From Aegilops tauschii subsp. strangulata (Eukaryota > Streptophyta > Magnoliopsida > Poales > Poaceae): a stretch of DNA of 64,000 nucleotides. Location: assembly GCF_002575655.3 (NCBI RefSeq), contig NC_053037.3:568394880-568458879 (forward strand), in the 5' to 3' direction. Made by a program: the position numbers and the translations under genes. Each line of letters opens with the position of its first letter. The first letter of the stretch is position 1. Below the pieces are notes generated by a model. That model worked only from the letters and a program-made list of their open reading frames with translations. It was not told the DNA's origin and searched no databases. Below, in pieces: positions 11,859 through 21,325 of the stretch.

Positions 11859-12497
11859 ATGGCTTCATCCGGTTCCATGACGAGGCCGCCGTGTGCTGAT
11901 CGTGAAGACATGCTGAACAAGTGGGAGAACGCCAAACTGGACGAGGTGAAGGAAAAAGATATGGAAACCCCATCATGTTGGTGTGGAGATGTTTGCAAGG
12001 TGAAGGTGTTCACCGACTGCAAGAAGTCATGGACGGAAGGGAGAAGATTCTTTGTGTGTCCCAACTATGCACATGATCGGGCGCTTCCAACAAACGCCTA
12101 TGACGTACCACCGGTATGGTCAAAGAGTAATCTCAAATTTTGTCCAACTTCAACTCAAAATCCTAACAACAAATTTGTTTATCCTATGCAGTCACCGCCT
12201 CCTCTTTGCAAGTACTTCACATGGATAGATCAAGATGTTCCAGAGGATGTCAAAAAGGATCAATATCGAGATTGTCTTAGGAGGCAATGGTTGTTCGAAG
12301 AAGCATTTCAGAGAGGGTTGGATGAAGAGCATCGTCGGAAGGAGAAGATGGAACGAAAGAAATGCGAGGAGGAGAGGGCATGCAAAGAGAAGGCTGCTCG
12401 TGAAGAAGAGAGGGCAAGAAATCTTGCAAGGGCTCATGATGCACAAGAGGAGGATGGGGAACGTTACAAGAAGGGAAAAGGGCCCATGTTTCCTTAG
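11859..12497 (+). CDS. GRF zinc-finger coiled-coil protein of the MULE
   Basis: Second ORF, 106 bp after the transposase stop, same strand. A likely 78-bp intron (12114-12191: donor CCG|GTATGG, acceptor CTATGCAG) divides it; the intron is a multiple of three and open, so the unspliced frame also reads through. The spliced product is about 186 residues. The first half holds a GRF-type zinc finger: CWCGDVCK ... GRRFFVCPNY ... and, after the intron, CKYFTWID. The C-terminal half is a highly charged coiled coil rich in Glu, Lys and Arg. GRF fingers in APE2, TOP3A and NEIL3 bind single-stranded DNA; an accessory role in transposition here is inference. A possible intron at about 11767-11856 (GTACTTG...GGTAG) ends just before this ATG, so both ORFs may share one transcript. 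Confidence 0.7.
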   Translation: MASSGSMTRPPCADREDMLNKWENAKLDEVKEKDMETPSCWCGDVCKVKVFTDCKKSWTEGRRFFVCPNYAHDRALPTNAYDVPPVWSKSNLKFCPTSTQNPNNKFVYPMQSPPPLCKYFTWIDQDVPEDVKKDQYRDCLRRQWLFEEAFQRGLDEEHRRKEKMERKKCEEERACKEKAAREEERARNLARAHDAQEEDGERYKKGKGPMFP

Positions 12498-12767
12498 TGA
12501 TCTTGAGATGCATCTATTGAAGAGTTATATCTGTGACTGTTCGATGGTATTTCGTATGTCGGATATTTGATGATATTGCGATGCTTGAGACTATTTTGTG
12601 CCACTATGTATGAACTATTTGTGATCTTTAGTGTTGAACTATTTGTGACTGAAAAACTGTCAGACAAATTGTTACTGAAATATTGTCAGCTATATATGAA
12701 TGTTGTTTGTTTAGTTATCTACTTTGTCTAACATGTTGCTTGTTTTTCATTTTGCTGAAATTTCAAC

Positions 12768-13074
12768 CCTACCGCCATAGCCTGCGGTGGTAGGATGTGG
12801 TGGCCTACCGCCGGGGGCGGTGGTGGTAGGCCCTGCAACACACGCGTCGAGCCAGACACTTGTCTGGTGGGGGCGCAACAGGAAGGGATCCTACCGCCAG
12901 AGCCTATGGCGGTAGGGTGTGGTGTCCTACCGCCAGAGCCTGTGGCGGTAGGCCCTACTACTCGCGCGCTGAGCCAGACACCATGTCTGGTGCGACGCGA
13001 CATGAAGGGATCCTACCGCCACAAGCTATGGTGGTAGGGTGTGGTGACCTACCGCCTGAGGCAGTGGCGGTAGG
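12768..13074. repeat. Right array of 27-bp palindromes
   Basis: Six 27-bp units start at 12768, 12804, 12890, 12926, 13012 and 13048, each with CCTACCGCC and GG(C/T)GGTAGG arms. Pair partners are exactly 36 bp apart and pairs repeat every 122 bp. Between pairs sits another short palindrome (CCAGACAC...TGTCTGG at about 12851 and 12973). The array matches the left array at 8043. Confidence 0.9.
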
Positions 13075-13374
13075 GGTTGATCCCTGCAATACAGCACAAG
13101 CAACCAGTTAGAGATGGCAAATGAAAAACAATGTGTATAATTCCGTTGTCAACTTTGTTGCACAGGGCAAAATGAAAAAAAATGAGATGCAACACCCGGT
13201 ACTTAGTTCAAATGACATATGTGATGTCCGACAATTGAAATAAGAAGCAACACCTAGTACTTAGTTCAAACGACATATATCATGTCCGATAGTTCAAATG
13301 ATACACATCATTTCCACAAGTTCAAATGACCAACATCATGCCCGGTAGCATCCTAAGTACACGGAAAGGAGCCC
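13075..13374 (-). other. Spacer with repeated 'caaatgacat' motif
   Basis: No gene. 'ttcaaatgacat' and 'caaacgacat' variants recur at about 13207-13330, 3' of the small minus-strand ORF. Similar motifs follow the second copy of that ORF at about 13970-14070, which supports duplication of ORF plus 3' region. Confidence 0.5.
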
Positions 13375-13932
13375 CTAATAAGCCGGAAAGCAGGCCCTAA
13401 CCTCCTTAATACGTTCGATTAGTGCCGCACGCTTTGGATTAGGCTTCGGTTCATACTCGGCAGAACCCGCCTTATGGATCATCGAACCCTTTTCCTTGCG
13501 GAACCAGGCCCATCGAGCACGTCGGGTTGGATTCTCCGACACTCCTTGTTTGATTACCCATCCAATGATCTGCATGGGATTTTCCATGTCCACCTCCTCA
13601 AATTCATCAATGCTTACGGAGAACCCTATCTCCATTGCCAAAGTCCATCTACACTCATCTTCCTTCTCCTGCAACTCATTAATTAACTATCTTCCATTTT
13701 TCTCTCTCAAGCTCTTCAGGGAACTCACAAAACACATGTTGAAATCACTCATAGCCGCATTTGCCTCTTCACAACTCTTAATCCATTTTCGAAGCTCTCT
13801 CAGCATCCTACGGCGTCGTTCTACTTCACACTTCTCATATGCTATCTGAACCTTCGGGGTCCTATTTTCCATGCTACATTGAATGGAGCAAACCAAAACT
13901 AGGGTCAAATATATAAGACAAACACAAAGCAT
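13375..13932 (-). pseudogene. Small unknown MULE-associated ORF, copy A
   Basis: An open frame of about 185 codons on the minus strand, interrupted by one in-frame TAG near 13687-13689. The first half is a basic and acidic coiled coil (CEVERRRRMLRELRKW). The second half holds a small domain with MENPMQIIGW and ARWAWFRKEKG. It aligns without gaps over 37 residues to copy B at 14282-14094 (13 identities, including QII, W, RWAW and R). No known domain is recognised. It lies opposite in direction to the transposase, outside the right palindrome array. Confidence 0.5.
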
Positions 13933-14093
13933 AACTTATTTATAATGACCTAAGACACAAAGTTCTCACTGGTTCAAATGACATAAGGTACATATCATAA
14001 GATCGAATTCAAATGACATAGGTTACATAAATGATAAGGGTACATATCATTATAGTCCAAATGACACTAGAACATGATGTGTTTCAACCCCCT

Positions 14094-14282
14094 CTATTCG
14101 TCCATCAACATGACATATTTGTCGTACGGCCCCGGGTTGCAACAAATGACATCATTTCTTTCACGGACCCAAGCCCAACGAGAAGCCTGACTAGCTATCG
14201 GCGAAGATGGTTGCCTAACTAGCCAATCAATGATTTGGCCGAGGGTTTTCAAGTCCATCTCATGCACTTCATCCCTTGTACC
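14094..14282 (-). pseudogene. Small unknown MULE-associated ORF, copy B, truncated
   Basis: Sixty-two codons open from the Gypsy LTR edge to a stop at 14094-14096. Motifs MDLKTLGQIIDW and SRWAWVRERND parallel copy A at 13674-13375. The N-terminal part is missing because the LTR at 14284 begins here; the remainder of the gene may have lain beyond the Gypsy insertion. Function unknown. Confidence 0.45.
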
Positions 14283-14283
14283 G

Positions 14284-15787
14284 TGATACGTCCATTTTGC
14301 ATCATGTTTTCTTACTGTTATTTATAATGTTTTTATCCATTTTTTGGAGTAATTCTAATGCCTTTTCTCTCATAATTTGCAAGGTACACACCAAGAGGGA
14401 GAAGTCCGGCAGCTGGAAATCTGGACCTGAAAATGCTACGTCAGGCCACCTGTTCTGCACAACTTCAAATGAGCTGAAACTTCACGGAGATTTTTTATGG
14501 AATATATAAGAAATATTGGGAGCCAATAAGTACTAGAGGGGGGCCACCAGGTGGGCACAACACACCTGGGCGCGCCAGGCCCCCCTGGCGCGCCATGGTG
14601 GGTTGTGGCCTCCTCGGCCCACCTCCGGTGCCCATCTTCTGGTGTATAAGTGGTTTTGACCTAGAAAAAATAAAGAGAGGGCTTTCGGGACGGAGCGCCG
14701 CCGTCTCGAGGCGGAACTTGGGCAGGAGCACTTTTGCCCTCCGGCGGAGCGATTCTGCCAGGGGAACTTCCCTCTCGGATGGGGAAATCGTCATCATCAT
14801 CATCACCAACAACTCTCCCATCTTGGGGAGGGCAATCTCCATCAACATCTTCACCAGCACCATCTCATCTCAAACCCTAGTTCATCTCTTGTATTCAATC
14901 TTGTTACCGGAACTATAGATTGTTGCTAGGGGTGACTAGTAGTGTTGATTACATCTTGTAGTTGATTACTATATGGTTTATTTGGTGGAAGATTATGTGT
15001 TCAGATACATTATGCATATTAATACCCCTCATGAGCTTGTTTGTTGTTTGTGAGTAGTTACTTTTGTTCTTGAGGTCACGGGATAAATCAGGTTGCAAGT
15101 AATCATGTGAATTTTATATGTGTTCGATATTTTGATGGTATAGATGTTGTGATTCCCTTAGTGGTGTCATGTGAACGTCGACTACATGACACTTCACCAT
15201 ATTTGGGCCTAAGGGAATGCATTGTGGAGTAGTAAGTAGATGGTGGGTTGCGAGAGTGACAGAAACTTAAACCCCAGTTTATGCACTATCCCGTAAGGGA
15301 CCGATTGGATCCTAGAATTTAATGCTACGGTTAGGATTTATCCTTAATACTTTTCTCGTAGTTGCGGATGCGTGCGGGAGGGTTAACCATAAGTAGGAGG
15401 TTTGTTCATGTAAGAACAGCACCTAAGCACCGGTCCACCCACATATCAAATTATCAAAGTAGCGAACACAAATTAAACCAACATGATGAAAGTGACTAGA
15501 TGAAATTCCCATGTACCCTCAAGAACGCTTTGCTTATCATAAGAGATCGTTTTGGCCTGTCCTTTGCCTCAAAAGGATTGGCCTTTTTTCTGCATACTTG
15601 TTACTTTATCGTTACTTGCTCATTACAAATTATCTTGCTATCAAACTACTCGCTACTTACAATTTCAGCACTTGCAGACAGTACCTTACTGAAAACTACT
15701 TGTCATTTCCTTCTGCTCCTCATTGGGTTCGACACTCTTACTTATTGAAAAGAGCTACAATTGACCCCCTATACTTGTGGGTCATCA
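14284..15787 (+). repeat. 5' LTR of Athila-like Gypsy element
   Basis: Starts TGATACGTCC and ends GTGGGTCATCA. The last 70 bp (gttcgacactcttactt ... cctatacttgtggg) closely match the inverted end of the 1101-7712 LTRs, so the two families are related. No partner LTR is in the window. Confidence 0.8.
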
Positions 15788-15798
15788 AGGCTATTTTC

Positions 15799-15816
15799 TG
15801 GCGCCGTTGCCGAGGA
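15799..15816 (+). other. Primer-binding site, tRNA-Asp type
   Basis: TGGCGCCGTTGCCGAGGA, eleven bases after the LTR. One mismatch from the usual Athila primer site. Confidence 0.75.
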
Positions 15817-15893
15817 GTGAAGCGCCTTTGGTAAGTGGAGTTCGGTAAGGAAACATTTATATAGTGTGCTGAAATTTATTGTCGCTTGTTACT

Positions 15894-17843
15894 ATGGAAA
15901 ACAATCCTTTGAGGGGTTTGTTCGGGGTATCTTCACCTCGTCCGGAACCAAAATTAGTTACCCCTCAACCTACTGCACCTACTGAAAATATTGAATATGA
16001 AATTCCTTCGGGTATGATAGAACAACTGCCAGCTAATCCTTATGCAGGAGATGGAACCGAACATCCTGACATGCATTTGATACATGTGGAACAAATTTGT
16101 GGATTGTTTAAGCTTGCAGGTTTACCCAGGGATGAAGTTATGAAAAAGGTTTTCCCTTTATCTTTGAAGGGAAAAGCATTGGCATGGTATAGGCTATGCG
16201 ATGATATTGGATCATAGAATTGGAATCGTTTAAAATTTGAGTTTCACTAAAAAATTATCATATGCATCTAGTTCATCGTGATCGGAATTATATATATAAT
16301 TTTTGGCCTCGTGAAGGAGAAAGTATCGCTCTAGCTTGGGGGAGGCTTAAGTCAATGTTATATTCATGCCCCAATCATGAGATCTCAAGAGAAATTATTA
16401 TTCGGAATTTTTATCGAAAGGGTTTAGGCTTAGTAGAACTAAAACCGAGTACATGATGTGCGGTTTCAGTACTACTAGGTGTGAGGAGGAGGAGGTTAGC
16501 CTTGATGGCCGGGTGGTACCTCGGAAGGACACCTTTCGGTATTTGGGGTCAATGTTGCAGGAGGATGGGGGTATTGATGAAGATGTGAACCATCGAATCA
16601 AAGCCGGATGGATGAAGTGGCTCCAAGCTTCTGGCATTCTCTGTGACAAGAGAGTGCCACAAAAGCTAAAAGGCAAGTTCTACAGGATGGCGGTTCGACC
16701 CGCAATGTTGTATGGCGCGGAGTGTTGGCCGACTAAAAGGCGACATGTTCAACAGTTAGGTGTGGCGGAGATGCGTATATTGAGATGGATGTGTGGCCAC
16801 ACGAGGAAGGATCGAGTCCGGAATGATGATATACGAGATAGAGTTGGGGTAGCACCAATTGAGGAGAAGCTTGTCCAACATCGTCTGAGATGGTTTGGGC
16901 ATATTTAGCGCAGGCCTCCAGAAGCTCCAGTGCATAGCGGATGGCTAAAGCGTGCGGAGAATGTCAAGAGAGGGCGGGGTAGACTGAATTTGACATGGAA
17001 GGAGTCCGTTAAGAGAGACCTGAAGGATTGGAGTATCACCAAAGAGCTAGCTATGGACAGGGGTGCGTGGAAGCTTGCTATCCATATGCCAGAGCCATGA
17101 GTTGGTTGCGAGATCTTATGGGTTTCACCTCTAGCCTACCCCAACTTGTTTGGGACTAAAGGCTTTGTTGTTGTTTGTTTGTTGTTTGGCTTTCTCATAA
17201 TGATCAAACCATGCTGGATACTTCTTGTGTTGGTTCTTTTATGAAGAAGACTATTGAATTCCAGTGGGATCTTTTGGAAAGAAATAAACGCAACTCTGAA
17301 GATTGGGAACTCGACGAAGGTAAAGAGTCAGGTATAAAGCTTAAGTATGATTGTGTTAAATCTTTTATGGATACCAATGCTTTTCAAAAGTTTAGCACTA
17401 AATATGGATTTGACTCTGAGATAGTAGCCTCCTTTTGCGAATCATTTGCTACTTATGTTGAACTCCCTAAAGAGAAGTGGCTTAAATATCACCCACCTAT
17501 TAAAGAAGAAACTAAAGAACCGGTACCAGTTAAAGAAGAAACTATACTCTATAATGTTGATCCAGTTGTTCCTACTGCTTATATTGAGAAACCTCCTTTT
17601 CCTGTTAGGATAAAGGAGCATGCTGAAGTTTCAATTGTGGTTAACAAAAGCTCTATTAGAACACCTAAACCAGATGAACAAATTAGATTTGAACCTAATA
17701 TTGCTATGGTTAAGGATCTCTTAGAAGAAGATGTGGACGGGCATGCTATCTACTTCTGTGCCGAAGCTGCTAGAATTGCCAAACCCAAAAAAGGGATAAA
17801 AATAGATCAGTTGTTGGGCTGCCTGTCATTTCAGTTAAAATAG
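15894..17843 (+). pseudogene. Athila-like gag, split by an RTE LINE
   Basis: Gag of a plant Gypsy element. The N-terminal part (MENNPLRGLFG, then YAGDGTEHPDMHL and KGKALAWY) is open to a TAG at 16215, where the family has Trp. After a frameshift near 16220-16260 the retrotransposon gag core continues (HLVHRDRNYIYNFWPREGES) to about 16416. The LINE occupies 16417-17183. Gag resumes at 17184 (LSHNDQTMLDTS ... ELDEGKESG) and runs to a frameshift near 17840. Nucleocapsid-type zinc fingers were not identified. Three lesions make it non-functional. Confidence 0.8.
16417..17183 (+). mobile_element. 5'-truncated RTE-type LINE
   Basis: The C-terminal end of an RTE-clade reverse transcriptase [17 protein letters not shown], then [35 protein letters not shown] and LRWFGHI. 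A TAG at 16906-16908 replaces the usual Gln. The ORF ends at TGA near 17098, followed by the characteristic RTE 3' end (ccccaacttgtttgggactaaagg) and a TTG-rich tail rather than poly(A). It is inserted within a gag codon series of the Athila-like element; no clear target duplication was found. Confidence 0.85.
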
Positions 17844-18293
17844 GAGATCACTGTTATTATGGTTTATGTGATATGGGTGCTAGCGTGAGTGCTATTCCTT
17901 ACAAGTTATATCAAGAAATTAGGGAAGACATAGCACCTACAGAGATAGAAGACATAGATGTTACTATTGAACTTGCAAATAGAGACACCATATCACCTTG
18001 TGGGATTATTAGAGATGTTGAAGTCTTGTGTGGGAAAAGAAAATATCCTACCGATTTTCTTGTTCTTGGTACCCCACCTGATGACTTATGTCCCATTATT
18101 TTTGGTAGACCTATCTTAAACACAGTTAATTCTAGTATAGATTGCCAGAAACAAACTATGGGTGTTAGCTTTAGTGATGAGTCTCATGAGTTTAATTTTT
18201 CCAAGTTTAGTAGAAATCATCATGAAAAAGAATTGCCTGGTAAGGATGAATTAATTGGTCTTGCTTCTATTGTTGTGCCACCTACTGATCCTT
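17836..18293 (+). pseudogene. Athila-like retropepsin fragment
   Basis: After a +1 frameshift from gag, the frame encodes an aspartic protease: CDMGASVSAIPY (catalytic Asp in DMGAS, where many families have DTGS), then DFLVLGTPPDD and CPIIFGRPILNT. The family's usual reverse transcriptase does not follow. The reading frame instead runs into unrelated sequence of an Angela-type leader at about 18294. Confidence 0.75.
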
Positions 18294-20062
18294 CTACGCA
18301 TAAAACCAGGCTCGGATGCCACTGTTGGGGAACGTAGTAATTTCAAAAAAATTCCTACGCACACGCAAGATCATGGTGATGCATAGCAACGAGAGGGGAG
18401 ATTGTTGTCCACGTACCCTCGTAGACTGAAAGCGGAAGCGTTAGCACAATGCGGTTGATGTAGTCGTACGTCTTCACGATCTGACCGATCCAAGTACCGA
18501 ACGTACGCACCTCCGAGTTTAGCACACATTCAGCTTGATGACGTCCCGCGAACTCCGATCCAGCAGAGCTTCACGGGAGAGTTTCTTCAGCACGACGGAG
18601 TTATGACGGTGATGATGTTGCTACCGACACAGGGCTTCGCCTAAGCACCACTACGATATGACCGAGGTGGAATATGGTGGAGGGGGGCACCGCACACGGA
18701 TGGAATAGATCAATAGATCAACTTGTGTGTTCTAGGGTGCCCCCTGCCCCCGCATATAAAGGAGCAAGGGGGGAGGCGGCCGGCCAGGAGGAGGGCGCGC
18801 CAAGGGGGGAGTCCTACTCCCACCGGGAGTAGGACTCCTCCTTTTCCTTGTTGGAGTAGGAGAGGGAAGGAAGGGAGAGAGGAGGAGAAGGAAAAAGGGG
18901 GGCGCTCCCCCCCCCTCCTTGTCCAATTTGGACTAGAGGGGGAGGAGGCGCGCGGCCGCCCTGGCCGCCCCTCCTCTTCTCCCACTAAGGCCCATAAGGC
19001 CCAATTAACTCCCCGGGGGGTTCCGGTAACCCCCCGGTACTCCGGTTTTCTCCGAAACCACTCGGAACACTTCCGGTGTCCAAATATAGTCGTCCAATAT
19101 ATCGATCTTTACGTCTCGACCATTTCGAGACTCCTCGTCATGTCCATGATCATATCCGGGACTCTGAACTACCTTCGGTACATCAAAACACAAAAACTCA
19201 TAATACCGATCGTCACCAAACTTTAAGCGTGCGGACCCTACAGGTTCGAGAACTATGTAGACATGACCGAGACACGTCTCCGGTCAATAACCAATAGCGG
19301 AACCTGGATGCTCATATTGGCTCCTACATATTCTACGAAGATCTTTATCGGTCAAACCGCATAACAACATACGTTGTTCCCTTTGTCATCGGTATGTTAC
19401 TTGCCCGATATTCGATCGTCGATATCTCAATACCTAGTTCAATCTCGTTACCGGCAAGTCTCTTTACTCGTTCTGTAATGCATCATCCCGCAACTAACTC
19501 ATTAGTCACATTGCTTGCAAGGCTTATAGTGATGTGCATTACCGAGAGGGCCCAGAGATACCTCTCCGACAATCGGAGTGACAAATCCTAATCTCGAAAT
19601 ACGCCAACTCAATAAGTACCTTGGGAGACACCTGTAGAGCACCTTTATAATCACCCAGTTACGTTGTGACGTTTGGTAGCACACAAAGTGTTCCTCCGGT
19701 AAACAGGAGTTGCATAATCTCATAGTCATAGGAACATGTATAAGTCATGAAGAAAGCAATAGCAACATACTAAACGATCAAGTGCTAAGCTAACGGAATG
19801 GGTCAAGTCAATCACATCATTCTCCTAATGATGTGATCCCGTTAATAAAATGACAACTCATGTCCATGGCTAGGAAACTCAACCATCTTCGATTAACGAG
19901 CTAGTCAAGTAGAGGCATACTAGTGACACTATGTTTGCCTATGTATTCACACATGTATTATGTTTCCGGTTAATACAATTCTAGCATGAATAATAAACAT
20001 TTATCATGATATGAGGAAATAAATAATAACTTTATTATTGCCTTTAGGGCATATTTCCTTCA
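18294..20062 (-). mobile_element. Angela-type 5' LTR with 29-bp internal stub
   Basis: 18323-20062 is a complete Copia LTR on the minus strand (TGAAGGAAATATGCCC ... CCCCAACA). To its left, 18294-18322 matches the primer-site region that follows the 5' LTR in the intact copies (compare 28326-28354). Hence this is a 5' LTR whose internal region and 3' LTR were deleted, not a solo LTR. The GC-rich middle (18720-19010) carries long non-coding open frames. Confidence 0.75.
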
Positions 20063-20860
20063 CTTATGCATAGGGGTTGGCACACGTTTTTGTCTTGACT
20101 CTCCGGTGGAAACTTTGGGGCACTCTTTGAAGTTCTTTGTGTTGGTTGAAAAGATGAATCTGAGATCGTGTGATGCATATCGTATAATCATACCCGCGGA
20201 TACTTGTTGTGACATTGGAGTATCTAGGTGACATTAGGGTTTTGGTTGATTTGTGTCTTAAGGTGTTATTCTAGTACGAACTCTAGGATAGATCGAACGG
20301 AAAGAATAGTTTCGTGTTATTTTATTGCGGACACTTGAATAGATCGATCAGAAAGGATAACTTTGAGGTGGTTTCGTACCCTACAATAATCTCTTCGTTT
20401 GTTCTCCGCTATTAGTGACTTTGGAGTGACTCTTTGTTGCATGTTGAGGGATAGTTATATGATCCAATTATGTTATTATTGTTGAGAGAACTTGCACTAG
20501 TGAAAGTATGAACCCTTGGCCTTGTTTTGAAGCATTCCAATACCGTTTGTGCTCACTTTTATTATTAGTTACCTTGCTATTTTTATATTTTCAGATTACA
20601 AAAACCTATGTCTACCATCCATATTGCATTTGTATCACCATCTCTTCGCCGAACTAGTGCACCTATACAATTTACCATTGTATTGGATGTGTTGGGGACA
20701 CAAGAGACTCTTTGTTATTTGGTTGTAGGGTTGTTTGAGAGAGACCATCTTTATCCTATGCCTCTCACGGATTGATAAACCTTAGGTCATCCACTTGAGG
20801 GAAATTTGTTGTTGTCCTACAAACCTCTGCACTTGGAGGCCCAACAACGTCTACAAGGAG
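20063..20860 (+). mobile_element. Partial Gypsy LTR (Sabrina-like)
   Basis: Non-coding sequence recalled as the 3' part of a common Triticeae Gypsy LTR. It runs from 'tgcataggggttggcacacg' to 'gcccaacaacgtctacaagg'; the terminal bases are missing. No ORF of note. It is joined on the left to an Angela-type LTR and on the right directly to Tat-like pol. Confidence 0.5.
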
Positions 20861-21325
20861 AAGGCCATTGGTGAAGAAGTGGCCCGGCTCTTGGCGGCCG
20901 GGTTTATTGTTGAAGTTTTTCACCCTGAGCGGTTGGCTAACCCAGTGCTGGTGCTAAAGAAGAATGGCACTTGGCGTATGTGTGTGGATTACACAGACAT
21001 TAACAAGGCCTATTCGGCTGATCCTTTTGCTCTCCCTCGTATTGATCAGATCATTGATGCTACGGCGGGTTGTGAGCGTTTGAGTTTTTTGGATGCTTAT
21101 TCTGGTTATCATCAGATCAAGATGGCAGTTAAGGACCAGGAGAAGATAGCTTTCATCACTACCTTTGGACCTTCTACTATGTGTCTATGCCTTTTGGGCT
21201 TAAGAGTGCCCAAGCGACTTATCAGCGGTGCGTTCAGAATTGCCTCCATGACCAGATTGGACGCAATGTTCATTCTTATGTGGATGATATTGTTGTGAAA
21301 TCCAGGAAGAAGGAGACCTTGATAG
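20861..21325 (+). pseudogene. Tat-like Gypsy reverse transcriptase, N-terminal part
   Basis: Reverse transcriptase palm: EEVARLLAAGFIVEV, NPVLVLKKNGTWRMCVDYTD, LPRIDQIIDATAGC and FLDAYSGYHQIKM. After a one-base deletion near 21170 the other frame continues through the catalytic YVDDIVV at about 21278-21298. The Angela-type element is inserted at GATAG (21321-21325), and RT continues in register at 30072. Confidence 0.85.

Larger units (their letters stand above)
7830..14283 (+). mobile_element. Mutator-like element, autonomous type, decayed
   Basis: A block holding a MULE transposase (8814-11753), a GRF zinc-finger ORF (11859-12497) and two minus-strand copies of a small unknown ORF (13932-13375 and 14282-14094). 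The transposase and GRF ORFs are flanked by arrays of 27-bp palindromes (8043-8217 and 12768-13074). The outer ends are not certain: no 9-bp target duplication was found and the right side is cut at 14284 by a Gypsy LTR. The left edge is placed where MULE-like sequence seems to begin and is approximate. Confidence 0.6.
14284..18293 (+). mobile_element. Athila-like Gypsy element, 5' half only
   Basis: 5' LTR (14284-15787), tRNA-Asp primer site, gag and protease in order on the plus strand. Everything from reverse transcriptase onward is missing: at about 18294 the sequence switches to the end of an Angela-type element. The gag is split by an RTE LINE. Several frame breaks show it is dead. Confidence 0.8.

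Noticed and set aside
8043..13074. Regular palindromic repeats as a CRISPR-like array
   Set aside because: The genome is a plant, spacers are not unique sequences of constant length, and units come in 36-bp pairs around transposase ORFs.
18723..19226. 167-codon open frame
   Set aside because: Within the GC-rich segment of the Angela-type LTR; Pro/Gly-rich chance frame.
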